Source: Pseudomonadota bacterium
Lineage (GTDB): Bacteria; Myxococcota; Myxococcia; Myxococcales; Myxococcaceae
Assembly: GCA_023424585.1 (NCBI GenBank)
Contig: JAFADT010000071.1
Span: 1-32,077, forward strand
Direction: 5' to 3'
DNA: 32,077 nt
Every line of letters begins with the position of its first letter. The stretch's first letter is position 1. The notes below the pieces were generated by a model that worked only from the letters and a program-made list of their open reading frames with translations, was not told where the DNA came from and did no database searches. Of this stretch, positions 15,045 to 24,426 are shown piece after piece. Position numbers and translations under genes: made by a program.

Positions 15045-15740
15045 TCAGCGCTCCGGCGGCGGGAGCCGTCCGCAGGCGCGGTTGGCCGGGACGGCGACGT
15101 CGATCTTCCGGGGAGGCGGCAGCCGGAGGTCCTTCATCACCTGGATGAACTCCTCGCGGCGCTTCCCCGCGAGGCGCGGGTTGTGCCGCTTCTCCTCGCC
15201 GATGCTCGTCGCCAGGTGCCCGTGGTAGTCGTGCCCGGGGTGGACGAGCGTCGCGTCCGGGAGCCGGAAGAGGACGCGGGTGATGGAGTCGTAGAGCTGG
15301 CCCGCGTTGCCGTTCTGGAAGTCGGTGCGGCCATTTCCGCGCACGAGCAGCGCGTCGCCGGTGAACACGCGGTCCCCCAGCAGGTAGCTCACGCTGTCGT
15401 CCGTGTGGCCCGGCGTGGCGAGCACCTGGAAGGCGCACCCGCCGACGCGCACCGTGTCGCCGTGCCGGAGGTGGAGGTCGGCGCACTCGGCCCCGCCGGC
15501 TCCGGCCACCACCTGGCACCGCGTGCGCTCGCGCAGCGTCCCCGACGCGGTGACGTGGTCGGCGTGCACGTGGGTGTCGAAGACGTGGGTGAGGACGAGC
15601 CCCAGCTCGCCGACGAGCCGCAGGTCGCGCTCCACCTGCTCCAGCACCGGGTCGATGAGCACGGCCTGACGCGTGGCCTCGTCACCGACGAGGTACGTGT
15701 ACGTCGAGGACTCGGAGTCGAAGAGCTGGCGGAAGACCAT
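15045..15740 (-). CDS. Persulfide dioxygenase, ETHE1-type metallo-beta-lactamase fold (copy 2)
   Basis: The 231-residue protein is a close paralogue of the enzyme at 2163-2864. It has the same THVHADHVT metal motif, ATPGHTDDSVSYL, GDALLVRGNGRTDFQNG and a late His in HPGHDYHG, so it should also oxidise low-molecular-weight persulfide to sulfite. Differences cluster in the middle (surface residues around CQVVAGAGGAECADLHL) and the C-terminal tail. The open frame extends 46 codons further upstream from a TTG, but those residues are Arg/Pro-rich and the ATG at 15740 has AGGAG 7 bases upstream, so I start there. It diverges from the sulfide:quinone oxidoreductase gene across 149 bases, coupling persulfide production to its removal. 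Confidence 0.9.
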   Translation of the reverse strand: MVFRQLFDSESSTYTYLVGDEATRQAVLIDPVLEQVERDLRLVGELGLVLTHVFDTHVHADHVTASGTLRERTRCQVVAGAGGAECADLHLRHGDTVRVGGCAFQVLATPGHTDDSVSYLLGDRVFTGDALLVRGNGRTDFQNGNAGQLYDSITRVLFRLPDATLVHPGHDYHGHLATSIGEEKRHNPRLAGKRREEFIQVMKDLRLPPPRKIDVAVPANRACGRLPPPER

Positions 15741-15889
15741 GACGAGGCTCCTATCACGGGAGGAGCGCCTCCTCCGGCTGCCAGGGGGCGCGGCAGGGGT
15801 GTCCGCTCCTCGACGTTCCGCCACCTCGGAGGTCAGTAGGCGCGGGCCGCCTCGCCGCGCAGGCTCGCCCGCGTTCAATGGAGGACGGC
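15741..15889. promoter_or_regulatory. Divergent control region between persulfide dioxygenase 2 and sulfide:quinone oxidoreductase
   Basis: This 149-bp gap must contain both promoters. A short perfect hairpin, GGAGGAG at 15759-15765 and CTCCTCC at 15769-15775 with a CGC loop, lies just upstream of the dioxygenase Shine-Dalgarno (AGGAG, within 15748-15752). It could be an operator or a leader hairpin. The GAATCC/CTCTCA arrangement seen in the other sulfur control region at 2884-2976 is not found here. No persulfide-sensing ArsR-type regulator gene (BigR/SqrR family) is present in the window. Confidence 0.35.
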
Positions 15890-17104
15890 ATGTCCCGTTC
15901 CACGCAGCACCACCGGGTGCTGATCATCGGCGGTGGCACCGCGGGCCTCACGGTCGCGGCGCGGCTGAAGCGCAAGGGCGTGCAGGGCGTCGCCGTCCTC
16001 GAGCCCTCCGCGCATCACTACTACCAGCCGCTGTGGACGCTGGTGGGCGGCGGGGCCGCGGACATCGCGAGCACCGTGCGGCCGGAGGCGGACTACATCC
16101 CCCGGGGGACGCAGTGGATCCGGGACCGGGCGGAGGAGGTGGACCCCGTCCAGCGGCAGGTGCTCACGCGAGGTGGCGAGCGCGTGTCCTATGACTTCCT
16201 CGTGGTCGCTCCCGGCATCCAGCTGGACTGGGACCGGGTGCGCGGCCTGCGCGAGGCGCTGGAGACGCCGTTCGTGTCCAGCAACTACGACTTCCGGCTC
16301 GCGCCGAAGACGTGGGAGATGGTGCGGGCGTTCCAGGGGGGCACGGCCCTGTTCACCCACCCGGCCACGCCGGTGAAGTGCGCGGGGGCGCCGCAGAAGA
16401 TCATGTACCTGGTGGCGGACCACCTGCGCCGGAGCGCGCTCGCCGGGAGGTCACGGGTCGTCTTCGGCTCGGGAGGGAAGGCCCTCTTCGCGGTGCAGCC
16501 CTTCGCCCGGGTGCTGGAGGGCGTCGTGGAGCGCTACGGCATCCAGACGCACTTCGGCCATGACCTGGTCGAGGTGCGCGCGGCCCGCCGCGAGGCCGTC
16601 TTCGCGGTGACGCGCGAGGGGCGCCGGGAGGAGGTGACGCTGGGGTATGACCTGCTGCACGTCACGCCGCCGCAGAGCGCGCCGGACTTCATCAAGCGCA
16701 GCGCGCTGGCGCACGCGGACGGACCGAACGCGGGCTGGGTCAAGGCGCACAAGCACACGCTCCAGCACCCGGACCACCCGAACGTCTTCGCCATTGGAGA
16801 CGCCAGCGACCTGCCCACCTCCCGCACGGGCGCCGCCGTCCGGGCGGAGGCGCCCGTCCTCGTGGAGAACCTGGTGGCGGTGATGGCGGGGCGCGAGCCC
16901 ACGGCCCGCTACGACGGCTATGCGTCCTGTCCGCTGGTGACGGGCTACGGGCGGATGCTGCTCGCCGAGTTCGACTACGAGGGCCGGCCCGCGCCGAGCC
17001 TGCCGCTCATCAACACCTTCGTGGAGCGCCGGGACCTGTGGCTCTTGAAGAAGTACGGGCTGCCGCGCCTGTACTGGGACGGCATGCTTCGTGGGCGCGC
17101 GTGA
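15890..17104 (+). CDS. sqr: Sulfide:quinone oxidoreductase
   Basis: The 404-residue flavoprotein has an N-terminal FAD dinucleotide fold (RVLIIGGGTAGLTVAARL, residues 10-30), YDFLVVAPGIQLDW near 100, the catalytic Cys in PVKCAGAPQKIMY near 165, VFAIGDASDLPTSRTGAAV near 300 and a second Cys in YASCPLVTGYG near 345. The two-cysteine pattern is that of the SQR/SQOR group, which oxidises H2S to a protein persulfide and passes electrons to quinone at the membrane. A tail with FVERRDLWLLKKYGLP may bind the membrane. I start at the ATG at 15890, which has GGAGG five bases upstream, not at the ATG at 15878. It diverges from persulfide dioxygenase copy 2 and is followed by a carbonic anhydrase gene 56 bases on. 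Confidence 0.92.
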   Translation: MSRSTQHHRVLIIGGGTAGLTVAARLKRKGVQGVAVLEPSAHHYYQPLWTLVGGGAADIASTVRPEADYIPRGTQWIRDRAEEVDPVQRQVLTRGGERVSYDFLVVAPGIQLDWDRVRGLREALETPFVSSNYDFRLAPKTWEMVRAFQGGTALFTHPATPVKCAGAPQKIMYLVADHLRRSALAGRSRVVFGSGGKALFAVQPFARVLEGVVERYGIQTHFGHDLVEVRAARREAVFAVTREGRREEVTLGYDLLHVTPPQSAPDFIKRSALAHADGPNAGWVKAHKHTLQHPDHPNVFAIGDASDLPTSRTGAAVRAEAPVLVENLVAVMAGREPTARYDGYASCPLVTGYGRMLLAEFDYEGRPAPSLPLINTFVERRDLWLLKKYGLPRLYWDGMLRGRA

Positions 17105-17160
17105 ACACTCGCGCAAGGGACTGCTCGACGGTGGGCCCTGCTCGTGCGACGTTCGCGGCC

Positions 17161-17799
<639 letters not shown>

Positions 17800-17824
17800 G
17801 GCCGCCGGGCTGACGGGGTGGTGA

Positions 17825-17840
17825 GCGCCGAGCGCGGCGC
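17825..17840. terminator. Short GC hairpin in the gap between converging genes
   Basis: GCGCCG at 17825-17830 and CGGCGC at 17835-17840 pair around a four-base loop, 26 bases after the carbonic anhydrase stop and before the converging stop of the helicase-nuclease gene. There is no T-tract, so termination is only suggested by position. Such short GC hairpins also arise by chance in this composition. Confidence 0.25.
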
Positions 17841-17896
17841 AAGGCAATGTCGTGACGCGCCCTCCACCTCGGTCCGGCGGTCTACGACCTCCGGCG

Positions 17897-20800
17897 CTAT
17901 CGCTTCCACACCACCCGGTCCCCATCGGCCTGGCAGTGCCCTCGCTGAAGAAGCAAGGTCAGCCCGGCTTCGAGGACCGGGATCACCGCCCGGGTCAGCC
18001 GTTGGATGCCGAAGCAGCGGGCTGTCTCCCGGAGCAGGTCCTCGCGCTCCAGCGAGAGCGCCTCGGTGAGCACGGCCCCCGCGGCGTTGGCCACCTCCTC
18101 GGGGGGAAGGTGGGCGGCCTCGCGGTCCGGATGCGCGCCACGAAAGCCTGTGTACTGCGTGGGCCCCCGGCTGGGCGACCAGAGGAACTCCCCGACGACC
18201 GTCACGGCCCCGCGCTTCGCCAGTGACTGGAGCTGGTCCTCCAGCCGCTTGCGCACACGGGGCGTCAGCTTGGTCAGGCCCCAGGCATCCAGCACGCGTC
18301 GGGCCAGCAGGTCCTCATGGAGCGGCGCCTCCTGGTCCACGACGGATTGGAGCTGCTCCTTCAGGGCGGCGTCCGATGACGCGGCGAAGAGGTCCGCGCC
18401 CTGCTTCATCGTCCGCAGCGTCGCCGGGACGTACGGCTGGGCGGATGCCCCAGGGCCCGAGGCTGGAGCCTGGGGGGCGGGCGGGGCCGGCCGGGCTGGA
18501 GTCGATTCCGCGGCGGGGGACGCAAGGGCCGGCTGGGGCCGGGGCAATGGAGGGGAGACGGAGGGCTGCTTCGCCTCCTCCCGCGCACGTTGGACCGCGG
18601 CCTTCAAGGCCTCCACCTGGCCCTGCCGGTCCTGCTCCCACCCCAGGGACCACACGCGATGCAGCCGCCAGCCCAGGCCGCGCAAGACCTCGGACCGCAG
18701 CCGATCCCGGTCCCGGGCATTCGCCGCTGAGCTGTAGCGGGGGCCGTCGCACTCCACCCCCAGGATGTATTCACCAGGAGTGTCAGGGTTCACGACCGCC
18801 AGACCCACCCGGTAGCCTCCGCTCCCCACCTCGGTGTGCACCGTGCAGCCGGCTTCGCGCAGCGCTTCCGCGACCTGCTGCTCGAGCGCATCCGTCGGCT
18901 CGCGCTCCGCCGCGGCCGCCGCGAGGGCGTCCGCTTCGGCGGCTCGACGGAGGAAGTCCCGCAGGTGGCGCACACCCACCGAGGCGGTTCGAGAGAGGTC
19001 GATCTGATCGTGGGTCAGCGTGGAGTAGACGCGCAGGGCACAGCGTGCGCGCGTCACGGCGACGTTCAGGCGCCGCTCCCCGCCGGCCCGGTTCAGCGGA
19101 CCGAAGCTCATGCGCAGCTTCCCGGCGGCATCCTTCGCGTAGCAGATGCTGAAGAAGATCTCGTCCCGCTCGTCGCCCTGGACGTTCTCCAGGTTCTTCA
19201 CGAAGACGGGCTCCGGCGAGGCGAAGTGCGCCTCGACTTCCGGGGACCGCGCCCGCTCGGCTTCGAGCAGCTCGAGGATGACCTGCTGCTGGACGGCGCT
19301 GAAGGTGACGACGCCGAACGTCCGCTCGTGGGGCGCGTGGCGGCGCAGGGCCTTGACCAGGTCCGCGACGAGCACCTCCGCTTCGCGAGGGTTGATGGCG
19401 GCGGACTTCCCGCTCACCTTGGACTGATAGACCCCGTCCGGGACGTGGCGCCACTTGATGCCCAGGTCCTCGACGTGGGCGCGCGCGGCGGGGAACACGT
19501 GGAGGCGGCCCGCGTAGTACTGCCGGTTGCTGAAGTCGATGAGGCTGTCGTGCCGGCTGCGGTAGTGCCAGCCCAGCATCTGCTGGGGGAACTGCTTCGC
19601 CAGGGCCTCCTCCAGGATGCTCTCCAACTCGATGACGTCATTCTCGTCCGGGAGCGCCTCCGGATCCTCGCCGCGGGTGAAGAAGGTGGTGGGCGGGAGC
19701 TGCTTGGAGTCACCGACGATGAGGGCCTGGTCCGCCCGTGCCATCGCGCCGATGGCGTCGTGGGTGCCGATCTGCGAGGCCTCGTCGAAGACGAGCAGGT
19801 CGAAGCGGCGGCCCTCCGCGGGAAGGTACTGGGCGACGGACAGCGGGCTCATGAGGAAGCAGGGCTTGAGCCGCCGGGACAGGCTGGGGATGGACGCGAG
19901 CAGCTTGCGCAGCGGCATGTGCCCCCGCTTCTTGCGCAGCTCCCTCGCGAGGATGCCGGGCTCCGAGCTCTCGGGGGCGAAGGCGACGCCTGACGGCAGC
20001 TTCTGCTCCAGCGTGGAGAGCACCTGCTGGCGGGAGAGGGCCACATGCTCACCGTCGAGCTGGCGGAACCGCTCCACCCGGCTCGAATGCGCGCGGGCCT
20101 CGAAGTCACGCAGCACGGGGTCCAGGTCCCGCAGCGCGTGTGTCCACGCGGTGAGGACCGCGCGCTCGAAGGCCGGGCCCAACCGGTCCTCCGTGAGGCC
20201 CTGGGCATCCACCGCATCGACGAACGCGCCGAAGCCCAGCGCGCGGACCTGCTCCGCCTGCGCTTGATGGAGGCACCACGCCCGCAGGGAGCGAAGCCCG
20301 GACTGCCAGGCTTCGAGCTGCCGGCGCAATGACGCGCGGTGGTGCTGCGTGGCGGCGCTCTCCCAGGGGCGGGTCTTCACCAGGGCGCCGAGGGTCTCCT
20401 CGGCACGCGCGAGGCGCTCCAGGGCGCTTTGGAGCGCCTGGGTCTGGGTGGCCAGCGACTCGCGGGAGGCGGCCTCCATGGGGACCTGGACCCGGGCGAC
20501 GCCCAGGACCTCCCGCAGGTCGCGAACCCGCAGCGCGCGTGCAGAAAGGCCCTCCACCGCTTCGGGCCGTGCCAGGTCCTGTGAAGGGACGCCACGCAGC
20601 GAGGTCGCGAGGGCGTGGGCCTGCTCGACGAGCTTCGGCCTCCACTCCAGCACCTGCCGCGCGGTGGCGAGGTCCTTCTCGATGTCCCGGTTGGATGGCA
20701 GTGCCTTGGAGGCGAACGCCGCGAGCTGCTTCCGTGCGCTCCGAAGGAAGAAGTAGGCGAAGAGGAAGAACGCCCCCGCCCATTTCTGGAACCGGCCGTG

Positions 20801-23746
20801 GAGGGCCGCCAGGTCCAGGGTGAGCAGGCCCGTCCCCCAGCGCGAGGCCAGCTGGGTTTCACGGGAGGACTGCTCGCGCAAGGCGAGCGACTGCTCCTGG
20901 AGCTTTCGCGACACCTCGGGCCACGCATCGTCCAGCAGCGCGACGGAGGGCACGGGGCCGCTGGCCAGGACCTCCCCCAGCTCGACCAGGGGGCGCAGGC
21001 CCTGGGTCGACGCGGGGACGTCGATGCCGACGGAGGCCGCGAGCGCGGAGGCGGTCTGCTCCACGCCGTCGAGCGCGGCGCGTGCCTCGGTCAGGGCGTC
21101 GCGGAGCTGCTGCTCGAAGGCGTGGGTCCAGGTGACACCGCGAACCGCCTGCCACGGATGCGGCCCCTGGGCCCTCAACGCGCGCAGCGTGTTGGCGAGG
21201 CCCTCCACCTCATGGCTGGCCTCGCGGAAGCGCGCCTCGGTGAGCTCTGGAGCCGCGGGCAGGCCCAGGTGCACGTCCGGGGCACCTTCCAGGGACAGCA
21301 GCCGGCCGGTCGCGCCATAGAAGCTCTGTCCCAGCGGCCAGGCGCGGTGGAGCGCCTTGACGTAGGCGTTGAGCGCCGCCCGCTGGGTGGAGAGCTCTTC
21401 CGAGCGTGCCTGCCAGGGTGGGACGGGCGTCTGCCGGGTCCGCTCCCAGGCCCGCCCGAAGGACGCGAGCACCTCCTTCTTGTTGCTCTTGTGGCTGTGG
21501 AGCTCCAGGCAGAAGTCCTCGAGCCCCACCTCCCTGAGCCTCCGGTACACGACGTCCAACGCCGCCATCTTCTCCGAGACGAAGAGCACGCTCTTGCCCC
21601 GGGCGATCGCGGCGGCGATGAGGTTCGTGATGGTCTGGGACTTGCCTGTTCCCGGGGGCCCCTGGATGACGAAGGAGCGTCCGGAGAGCGCCGAGGCGAT
21701 GGTCGCGAGCTGGGTGGAGTCCGCGTTGACGACGCAGGGCAGCTCCCCGGCCGGGACCTCGGCGTCCAGCTGCTCCGGGAGGAACTCCGTGCCGCTCACC
21801 GGGGGCGCGGAGGTGCTGTTGGCGGCGATGTGGCGGACGAGCGGATTGGAGAGCAGGACGTCTTCGTTGTCCTCCAGGTCCTTCCACATGAGGAACTTGG
21901 TGAAGGTGAAGAGCCCCACGTGGGCCTCCTCCAGCACCTCCCAGCCGGCCTGCTTCTGGATGGAGGTCCGGACGGCCCGGAGGATGGCGGGCACGTCCAC
22001 CCCCTTCTCGTCGGGCTCGAGCGTGGTCAGGGCGCTGACGTCGAGGCCAAACTCGCGCTTGAGCTTCTCCACCAGGGTGACGTTGCCCAGGGGCTCCTCG
22101 GGGAGCCGCTCGATGCGCAGCCGCTCGCGGGCGCGGTCCAGGCGGAGCGCCACGGGGTAGAGCAGCAGCGGGGCAAGCCGCGCCGTCGAAGGGTCGCCCG
22201 GGTCGAACCAGCGCAGGAGCCCGATGGCGATGTAGAGCGTCTGGGCCCCGCCTTCCTCCAGGTCGGTGCGTGCCGTGCGCTCCAGGTGCCTGGCGCGTGA
22301 CCAGAGCTCGGCTTCATGCAGCGGCGAGTGGAGCAACCCCTTGTCCAGGTCCACGCGGCGGCGAGCGGCGAGCTCCTCGCCGGTTCCCCGGGCCTTCAGG
22401 AGCCTCGCCTCGCGGGCGTCGAGCGAATCCATGGTGGGGGCGGGGATGATCTCGAAGCTCTCGCCTCCTGCCAGCGCGTCCTCGAACACCGCGAGGTCCG
22501 GCATGTGGAGCGCCAGGGCGCTCCGGGTGTCGAGCCGGAAGTTGAGCAGCTTGTTGCGCAACGTCAGGTCGAGCAGCTTCTCCTTCCATCGGCTGAAGCG
22601 GGAGAGGACCTGGGCGCTCGGAGGTTTGACCTCGACGGGCGGCGGTGCGGCCGCGGCGCCTTCCAGGATCGTCCGGATGCGCGCGTGGGCCGGCTCAGTG
22701 GCTTCCAGCGCCAGGGGCGGGGCCTCCACGGCGCGAAGGGGGAGCGGGCGATAGCGGTCGAACCGGAGGACGCTCACGTCGAGCGCGGCCACGAAGCGGC
22801 TGTCGTCCGACAGAAGCTTGAGTCCTTCACTGACGGCTCGCTCGAACGTGGGCCGTCCGGCGGCCACCGCCGTGGAGGCGTCGAAGGGCAGCAGGTGCCC
22901 CAGCGCCACGAGGTTTCGCAGCCGGGCCGCGTCCTCCACGAGCCCTTCGGGGAAGCGCTCGTCGATCAGCCAGACCGCCGGGAGTGCGTGCCCCTGGATG
23001 AGCAGGAGCAAGGGGTGGAGGCCCATGGCCTCCAACGCGGACGCGAAGAGGAGGGTGAGGTCCAGGCAGCACCCCATGCGCTCCTGGAGGAGCTGGTCCG
23101 GCAGCCGGACCTTCTGTCCATGGGACTCGAAGCTGGCGGGGACCTCCACATAGCCAAGCTTCAACGCCTGCACGGCCTCGTAGAGCGCGGCGGCCATGGC
23201 TCGCGCATGGCTGGGATTGCGTTGCTGATAGCCGCTCAGACTGCCGTCGCCGAAGGCCTGCTCCAGCAGGCTCCGCACGTCCTTGAGCAGCTCGGGAATG
23301 ACGGGATGGTTCGGCGTGACGAAGGCCGCGAGCAATCCCAGCGGCGCGCGGGCTCCGGGCCAGTGATTGAAGGGGAGGACCTCGACATCAGAGGTCCCTT
23401 CGGCCAACAGGACGGCGCCCTCGCGGAGCGCCCACCGGAGTTGAGCGCGCTCGGTCTCCAGGACCGAGCGCAGACGCCCCGCGGGCAGGCGCAAGTCGAT
23501 GAGGCCGAGGTTTGTTTCCTCGTCGGCGGCGAGGGGCGGCACGGGGACCTGGAGCAGGTCGCCCAGGTCCGGCAGCAATTGGAGCTCCAGCGAGGTGGCG
23601 CCAAGCGCGCGGTCTCCCCGGTTCCGGACAAGCGCCTCGCGGATGAGCGGGACACCGCTCTGCTCCATGGCGAAGTTCAGCGTGGGAGCGGTCAGAAGCT
23701 CCACGTGGATCACCGGGGAAGAAGGAGCAGGAGCGGCAGTGGACAT
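17897..23746 (-). CDS. Giant SF1 helicase-nuclease: DUF4011, AAA helicase, Vsr-like nuclease, DUF3320
   Basis: The 1949-residue protein begins with a beta-rich region (1-130), then what looks like a transglutaminase-type fold (about 170-300; Cys in MGCCLDLTLLFASALEAMG, His in GHALPAVWL, Asp in LPFDAST). DUF4011 follows (RFSRWKEKLLDLTLRNKLLN, near 380). The SF1 helicase core has Walker A GPPGTGKSQTITNL (near 695), a long helical insertion, Walker B VFDEASQIGTHD with GDSKQLPPTTF (near 1320), and RRLNVAVTRAR (near 1562). Next come a Vsr/DUF559-like nuclease (GVECDGPRYSS, ARDRDRLRSEVLRGLGW, near 1660), a Pro/Ala-rich linker, and DUF3320 (near 1815-1860). The start at ATG 23746 has GAGG five bases upstream; an earlier in-frame start adds 22 unlikely residues. 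This domain set matches a proposed single-gene antiphage helicase-nuclease (DUF4011-helicase-Vsr). It stands alone in its transcript. Confidence 0.9.
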   Translation of the reverse strand: MSTAAPAPSSPVIHVELLTAPTLNFAMEQSGVPLIREALVRNRGDRALGATSLELQLLPDLGDLLQVPVPPLAADEETNLGLIDLRLPAGRLRSVLETERAQLRWALREGAVLLAEGTSDVEVLPFNHWPGARAPLGLLAAFVTPNHPVIPELLKDVRSLLEQAFGDGSLSGYQQRNPSHARAMAAALYEAVQALKLGYVEVPASFESHGQKVRLPDQLLQERMGCCLDLTLLFASALEAMGLHPLLLLIQGHALPAVWLIDERFPEGLVEDAARLRNLVALGHLLPFDASTAVAAGRPTFERAVSEGLKLLSDDSRFVAALDVSVLRFDRYRPLPLRAVEAPPLALEATEPAHARIRTILEGAAAAPPPVEVKPPSAQVLSRFSRWKEKLLDLTLRNKLLNFRLDTRSALALHMPDLAVFEDALAGGESFEIIPAPTMDSLDAREARLLKARGTGEELAARRRVDLDKGLLHSPLHEAELWSRARHLERTARTDLEEGGAQTLYIAIGLLRWFDPGDPSTARLAPLLLYPVALRLDRARERLRIERLPEEPLGNVTLVEKLKREFGLDVSALTTLEPDEKGVDVPAILRAVRTSIQKQAGWEVLEEAHVGLFTFTKFLMWKDLEDNEDVLLSNPLVRHIAANSTSAPPVSGTEFLPEQLDAEVPAGELPCVVNADSTQLATIASALSGRSFVIQGPPGTGKSQTITNLIAAAIARGKSVLFVSEKMAALDVVYRRLREVGLEDFCLELHSHKSNKKEVLASFGRAWERTRQTPVPPWQARSEELSTQRAALNAYVKALHRAWPLGQSFYGATGRLLSLEGAPDVHLGLPAAPELTEARFREASHEVEGLANTLRALRAQGPHPWQAVRGVTWTHAFEQQLRDALTEARAALDGVEQTASALAASVGIDVPASTQGLRPLVELGEVLASGPVPSVALLDDAWPEVSRKLQEQSLALREQSSRETQLASRWGTGLLTLDLAALHGRFQKWAGAFFLFAYFFLRSARKQLAAFASKALPSNRDIEKDLATARQVLEWRPKLVEQAHALATSLRGVPSQDLARPEAVEGLSARALRVRDLREVLGVARVQVPMEAASRESLATQTQALQSALERLARAEETLGALVKTRPWESAATQHHRASLRRQLEAWQSGLRSLRAWCLHQAQAEQVRALGFGAFVDAVDAQGLTEDRLGPAFERAVLTAWTHALRDLDPVLRDFEARAHSSRVERFRQLDGEHVALSRQQVLSTLEQKLPSGVAFAPESSEPGILARELRKKRGHMPLRKLLASIPSLSRRLKPCFLMSPLSVAQYLPAEGRRFDLLVFDEASQIGTHDAIGAMARADQALIVGDSKQLPPTTFFTRGEDPEALPDENDVIELESILEEALAKQFPQQMLGWHYRSRHDSLIDFSNRQYYAGRLHVFPAARAHVEDLGIKWRHVPDGVYQSKVSGKSAAINPREAEVLVADLVKALRRHAPHERTFGVVTFSAVQQQVILELLEAERARSPEVEAHFASPEPVFVKNLENVQGDERDEIFFSICYAKDAAGKLRMSFGPLNRAGGERRLNVAVTRARCALRVYSTLTHDQIDLSRTASVGVRHLRDFLRRAAEADALAAAAAEREPTDALEQQVAEALREAGCTVHTEVGSGGYRVGLAVVNPDTPGEYILGVECDGPRYSSAANARDRDRLRSEVLRGLGWRLHRVWSLGWEQDRQGQVEALKAAVQRAREEAKQPSVSPPLPRPQPALASPAAESTPARPAPPAPQAPASGPGASAQPYVPATLRTMKQGADLFAASSDAALKEQLQSVVDQEAPLHEDLLARRVLDAWGLTKLTPRVRKRLEDQLQSLAKRGAVTVVGEFLWSPSRGPTQYTGFRGAHPDREAAHLPPEEVANAAGAVLTEALSLEREDLLRETARCFGIQRLTRAVIPVLEAGLTLLLQRGHCQADGDRVVWKR

Positions 23747-24115
23747 GGGGGCCTCATGCAGGGGGCAATGCGGCGCTCCCCCAGTCCCGGCAGCATGCCA
23801 CGCCGGAACCAAGCTGGGTTTCCAGCGGGGAGGGGTCGTTCGACCCCCTCTCTCAGGAGGAGGGCCGCGGGTGGAAGGTCATGACCCAGGAGCGGCGGGT
23901 GGAGGCCTCCGCGCTCACGAAGGAGTGAGCCTCTCGGGCTGGCGACAGCGCGGTGGACCGTGGCGATGATGACTCCGCGGCGTGCGGAGCGCACCCGCGC
24001 CAACGCCGAGCTGGCCTTCGCCCAGAGCCGCCTGGTGTCCGAGCAGCGCTCCCTGCTCCCGTGGCCGGGCGGGGGCCGCCGCCTCCCCGTGGGAGAGCGG
24101 TAGGATGCGAGGCGG
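23747..24115. other. Gap between helicase-nuclease gene and PEGA-like fragment
   Basis: No convincing gene lies in these 369 bases. A 45-codon frame at 23966-24103 (beginning ATGATGACTCC) has no recognisable product and ends just before the next frame. The stretch should contain the promoters of the two diverging transcripts. TAGGATGCG at 24101-24109 resembles a -10 box, and AGGCGG directly before the ATG at 24116 is a possible Shine-Dalgarno, but no matching -35 is clear. Confidence 0.4.
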
Positions 24116-24426
24116 ATGCGCTTCTTCCTGTGCGAACCGGTCGAGGAGCAGCTCGAGGTGACCGCCGGTGAAACGGTCTCCCGTGAAGTCGCCCTCCTCG
24201 TGCGCGATGCGGAGGTCACCATCGTCGCGCCCGCGGCGTCCCGCGTCTTCGTCGACGGCAAGGAGGTGGGCGTGGCCCCGCTGCGCGAGCCCGTGAAGCT
24301 CACGCATGGCGGGCACCTCCTGTCCGCCCGCGATCCGGGAGGCAAGGTGCTGAGGTTCTCGCTCGACGCGGTCGCGGGTACGCGCAGCACGGTCGTGCTG
24401 GAGGCTTCGCCAGGAAGACCGCCATC
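24116..24426 (+). pseudogene. PEGA-like domain fragment, frame lost near 24410
   Basis: From the ATG at 24116, about 100 residues read as protein: FFLCEPVEEQLEVTAGETVS, then VTIVAPAASRVFVDGKEVG and VKLTHGGHLLSARDPGGK. This is a PEGA-like beta domain of the kind found in surface or kinase-linked bacterial proteins. After LEASPG (about 24410) the frame continues to 24718 but turns into Arg/Trp/Pro-rich nonsense, while the sensible protein continues in the next frame as the gene at 24427-25128. Either one gene has suffered a frameshift, or this is a truncated gene whose 3' end overlaps the next. No signal peptide is present, and the sequence starts as if in mid-domain, so the N-terminus may also be missing. 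Confidence 0.5.

Noticed and set aside
22799..22812. CTGTCGTCCGACAG, similar to the NRPS repeat core
   Set aside because: It lies inside the helicase-nuclease coding sequence, and the match to the core breaks in the middle, so it is more likely a chance palindrome.
23966..24103. 45-codon plus-strand frame before the PEGA-like fragment
   Set aside because: It has no recognisable sequence, no Shine-Dalgarno and an Arg-rich composition; it is probably intergenic DNA.
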